The translations under genes and the position numbers were made by a program. The notes beneath the pieces were generated by a model. The model did no database searches. It worked only from the letters and a program-made list of their open reading frames with translations, and was not told where the DNA came from. Positions 59,715 through 64,000 of a stretch of DNA of 64,000 bases are shown piece after piece. The first letter of the stretch is position 1; each line of letters begins with the position of its first letter. Source of the stretch: Plantago ovata (lineage: Eukaryota; Streptophyta; Magnoliopsida; Lamiales; Plantaginaceae); NCBI GenBank assembly GCA_028274465.1, contig CM051455.1, positions 128,809,462 through 128,873,461 of the forward strand, given 5' to 3'.

Positions 59715-61691
59715 CAATGAATCTCTATATTCTGCAGATAGCATTCAATTGTATAATTCAGAGCGGTATTTCATCATATATAATTCATAGCCTTTTTGGC
59801 TCGGCCTCATGCTATTAATAATCCACTCTTTTGTCCAGGTTCACGAATCATATTTTTTTTGTAAATGGTAGTAAATGTTAAAACTGGGTCTGCAACCATA
59901 CTCTATAATTGATATGTACATATATCCGTCCTAGATATATTCACTCACGCCTTGAACACATCACGAATAATGTAAAGAGAAAAAAAAAAGATTTTTTAGA
60001 TTATCATATTGGGACAAATATATGTAACTTCTGATATATTGGATTAATACAAAATCAATTTACAAGGTTGGAGTCCAATACAAAAGTATTCTTAATTCGA
60101 CTATGTGAAAGCCATTCAATTGGATTAATTTGTGTGACTTAGTTCTAATTCGTCATAGTACGCGTGCACCGATCATGCAAAGACCGAAAATTAGATAGAG
60201 ACCTGGAAATTATCATTTATTCAACATCGTAAATAAAAACATACATAATGAGCGTAGCATGTGACACTAATGTATATAGTAGTTAGCATGACAACCGATA
60301 ACTAAAACTAAAACAGTAAATTAAATAGAATTCTAACTAATATACTCGCTTTATATCTAAGGAATATTTCAAATTAATCTAGATGTTGACGTATTCTAGA
60401 TAATTTTCACTAATGAATCATGATCCACAACTTAACTACGAGCTGACTAGTCCTGCGTGATGAAATCCTTTGTTGTGGACTTCTACATGACATCTCTTTT
60501 GATATTTCATATTTCCGATGGAATGTGTTTATTCATGTTTGGAGAGAATCATTTTCCGAATATGCCAAACATTTTGTGTGATCATCATTTTTTATTAATT
60601 AATGTACAAAAGTAAATACGGAGTATATATAGTTTTGCGAGGAGGATATATAAGATTATCATGAAATTCGAATGTAATTGTTGTACCACTAATTATCTAA
60701 TTACGTTATTGTTAATTTAGTGGGGTTTAAAATGATATGTCCACCAGTAACTACCCCCTAAAACGTAATTAAGTTCTCTTATGTTATTATATTTATTTCA
60801 TTTAAAAAAACACAACCAAAATCTGAGTTCAAGGTTATATTATTACTTTTGACGAGCGTATTCGGTTCAGTTAGGTGATTATTGAATTAAGTTGGGCGTG
60901 TGAGCTGGGTTGACACAACCTATCTCCAACAGTTCATTCATGTTCACACGCTGTTGGACGTGTGAGTGGGGATTCACATGATATTTCAGGATGAGTTCTT
61001 TTCTTTGTGTGTTTATGTTTTGCTTTTTTCTTTTTACTTTTTCATATACTTGTTTAAAGAGGAAAGATTAAAAGAAATGAAAATGATGAATTTAAGAGGG
61101 GATGACTGTTGACAAGTACTTTTTTATATTTTAGTGTGAGTAAGTAAGATGTGACGTGGCAGGATAATAAGGTGTGAGGGGGAGATGACTATTGGAAATA
61201 TCTAGGGATGTTTTTCGAACTGAACTAACTAACTGAACATAGACCCTATCGAACGTTTGTTTGTTAAGGATATGGTGTGTTCTTGTTCGTGTTCGTCAAA
61301 CAACACAATGACTAGTTCGTGTTCGTTAATAAACTCGAACATGAACGAACAAGAATTCAACCGAAAAACCTTTCATTGCACATAATTGCGAAAATATATG
61401 ATCTAGAAATTGAGACGAAAATCGTAGAAGCTAAAATGTTGAGGGTGAAAATTGATATTTTCCTCAAAGAAAGAAAGACCCACTATTGAATTTGAAGAAG
61501 AAAGCAAATTCTTGAAAATCAATCCCAAATTCTTCAAGAAAATCTGTCTTTCAATACGGCTGCTAGTACACTTCCTTCAGTCACTCACTGTTCTGTTATA
61601 TGAAAAGGGACTTGGATTCTTTCGTGTAAGGGTTGTGTATATTACTGATTTTTCATCATCAAGAACAGTTGAGTTGTTATTGTTGGTTTAA
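59715..61691. other. Intergenic DNA and upstream region of the HUB2 gene
   Basis: AT-rich. The last 250 bases should hold the leader of the HUB2-type gene. No separate gene or clear repeat was found. Confidence 0.45.
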
Positions 61692-64000
61692 ATGGAGGAA
61701 GAAGAACAAGAACAAGAGCCGCACCAAAAGCGCCGTCAACTAGACAACGGCGAAAACGGCAGCTTTTCAATGCCTCACGATGACAATAAACCTGTAATAT
61801 TTTCTTCCTCCCTTTTTATATCTTCTCCAATTGTGTTTATTCATTCTTATTATATGGGCTTAAAAGACAGTTTCTTTAATCTTCCTCTTCATTTTTACAT
61901 TTTGGTGAATTAGTGTTGGATTTTCATAATTTTCTTGGATTAGGGTTCTTGGTTCTGTGGGTCACTTCGGATTGCTAATAATTGATTTCATCGAATTTTG
62001 GTTACTTTTATGTTATTTTGCTGACTGAGCTTTGTACATTTGAAAATAAGGGTTTGTGGGCTCTCAAGAAATTCATATAGTTTATGATTTATGGTGGCTT
62101 TCTGTAAATTGAATCATGTACATGCAAGTATTCAACAAGGTGTTCTGTTTATTTCAGTTTAACATCCATAATGTTGTAATTGAGATTTGCACGCTATCCG
62201 AAAGAGGAAAAGGATATAGATAATTGAACTTTAGGTTTACTTGAGAGTTATCATGACAATTTGCCTGTGATCTGAAATGAGTGTTTTCATTTACGGCTGT
62301 GTATCCCCTTCCTTGTTGAGTAGCCAAGATTTTAAAGTCCCTTCCTACAGTTACGATTTGATGTTTGGCGTTCTAGTGTTTTGGCTTTACTGGAGAAACT
62401 TTCTAGTTATCATTCTGTCTCCTCCATAAAACGAATACGGGACGTCACTTGAGTTGAATTTAAGGTAGAAATTCAGGGGCTGGTCATGTTGTGGATATTC
62501 AGGGGCCGGTCACGTTGCGTGTTATTCTGATGCGGCTGTCACTGGTGCTAGTAAAATTTGTGATGGCTGAATATATGTGAAAGATACAGTTTTATTTTTT
62601 TATTTTTTTTTGCTATTCAACAGTCTTTCAGATTTGTTAGTGCCTGTTGCTTCAATTACCATACATATCTGCATAATGCATTCACCTTTTAACTTCCCCA
62701 CATCTTAGACATGTTGCACTTTATAGATAGGCAACTAGGTTTCAATTCTTTCACATAAAGTTCATGCCAGTGAATTTCTCTTACAGTCTTCCTTGACCCC
62801 TTAATGCGGATGCATTCTGATTTCACACTCCCTCCCGTTTACTGAGCATAAAAATAAAATATGTTCAATAGATAATTATGGTAAGCAAGCTCATCTTCGT
62901 GATTCCTGAAAACTTGTGCAAGCTCTAGTAACGCCATTTGATGTACTTTCTTTTTTGTCCCAAGTAAGAGATCTTTTGCTGGGGTGCTTTGGTTAAGCTG
63001 CTTTTCCTTTTAGGATGGGTGGTTTGGGTACGGAGTCTTGTATGACTATAAAAGGCTTTTGTGGCAAAGTGCTTGTGTGAGCTTTGAGGAGAAAACAGAA
63101 GTTTTTGGCACCTAGTCATTGTCGAATAATGCAGTGGGTTTGAAAGGGGAATTGCATTAGTAATTGTGAAGATCACTTGTGATTTTGAAGTAGTTGAGGG
63201 TCCAAATATTCACTTTCTGAATGACTTGCTGTGTGCAGATCTATCTAACAAGGGGATTACCACTCTTTATTGTGTTGCTGATGACTTTGCAGCTTCATGT
63301 TGTTTTGATATGTGCTACCCATGTATATATTTTATTTATTATCATAGAAAACTAGGTTAAGTTTCACAGAAAGTTACAAGCTGGTACCTGTGATAAACAT
63401 ACTATGTGGATTGAATACTCAAAATCAATTCCTTCACAGGTTGATGCTGCAGTTCTCCAGCATCAGAACCAAAAGCTTGTTCAGCAATTAGAAACACAGA
63501 AGCAAGAACTTCAAGATCTTGAATCCAATATCGTAAAATTGAAAGAGAAGCAGGCTTCATATGACGAGATGTTGATAAAAGTGAACCGACACTGGAACCA
63601 GGTTACCTCATGGAGTTACTTGTTCTTATATTTCTGGTCTTTTTGTTAGCGTGCGGTATCTTAGAACCTCAATTGATCAAATTTATTACCATGGCAGTTG
63701 ATTGATGATATAATTTTACTTGGAGTTCAAGCTGGGGCTGGTCAGTGTGCTTTACAAAGTTTGGATCGTGTAGAATCTTCTCGAGGTAGTATTTGGATCC
63801 TTTAGTTCCTAATACATCCACTTACATCTGGCTTTAAAAAAAAAATAATAATAATAATTTCCAAAACAGAAAAACCAACTTTACTGAACAACTGCGCAAC
63901 TACTTGCATCTCTGTACACTGACTGTAGTTTAGGCTCTATCCCTTCGTGTCCTGTGGAGGATATATTTCTTTGCAGGCTGCTGGAAACAGGCTCGGTTGA
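61692..64000 (+). CDS. HUB2: E3 ubiquitin ligase BRE1-like 2 (HUB2 type), 5' end only
   Basis: Four exons are visible and the gene runs off the window. They are 61692-61793 (MEEEEQEQEPHQKRRQLDNG, ending DNKP), 63440-63601 (VDAAVLQHQNQKLVQQLETQ to VNRHWNQ, a coiled coil), 63698-63785 (LIDDIILLGVQAG to VESSRG) and 63934-64000 (SIPSCPVEDIFLCRLLETGS). All junctions have GT/AG and keep phase. The order and wording match the N-terminus of plant HUB2, the RING-type ligase that with HUB1 adds one ubiquitin to histone H2B in the nucleus and affects transcription, flowering and dormancy. The C-terminal RING lies beyond the window. Intron 1 is 1.6 kb. Confidence 0.9.

Overview
The window is nuclear DNA of a flowering plant, most likely a eudicot. 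The evidence is spliced genes with GT/AG introns, plant-only families (DUF538, dirigent, early-nodulin-like arabinogalactan protein, GPI-anchored lipid-transfer protein, a GOLVEN/RGF-type peptide precursor, HUB2) and plant transposons of many classes (copia, gypsy, CACTA, L1, Stowaway, SINE-like). I cannot name the species.

Layout. 0-3 kb: a copia tail with LTR and two decayed DUF295 genes. 3-12 kb: two nearly identical genes, each with three DUF538 domains, head to head and about 5.7 kb apart, separated by a foldback element and an unassigned block. 12-16 kb: an early-nodulin-like gene, a solo LTR with target-site duplication ATAAT, and a dirigent gene. 18-19 kb: a single-domain DUF538 gene with an apparent frameshift in its signal peptide. 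20.8-21.4 kb: a two-exon secreted-peptide precursor with three tandem GOLVEN/RGF/CLEL-like peptides. 22.6-28.4 kb: an intron-containing chaperonin CCT2 pseudogene. 29.2-47 kb: a nested transposon stack. 47.3-48.8 kb: a GPI-anchored lipid-transfer protein gene. 49-51 kb: small MITEs and SINE-like repeats. 51.2-57.5 kb: a candidate DNA element bounded by short inverted repeats and carrying two Myb/SANT-like genes but no visible transposase. 58.1-59.7 kb: a truncated L1. 61.7 kb to the end: the first four exons of a HUB2-type histone H2B ubiquitin ligase gene.

The nested stack can be ordered by target-site duplications. A CACTA element (29630-46666, AAA) holds a 9.6-kb gypsy element (CCACC), a solo LTR of the same gypsy family (TATAG) and a second CACTA (42293-46616). 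The gypsy element itself holds an inverted solo LTR of its own family (TGGCT) in its gag gene.

The host genes do not form a pathway. Several encode secreted or wall-associated proteins (DUF538, ENODL, dirigent, LTPG, peptide precursor). The most interesting item is the triple-peptide precursor. Next come the variable palindrome clusters beside the gypsy promoter and an array of short hairpins with paired base changes inside the inner CACTA.
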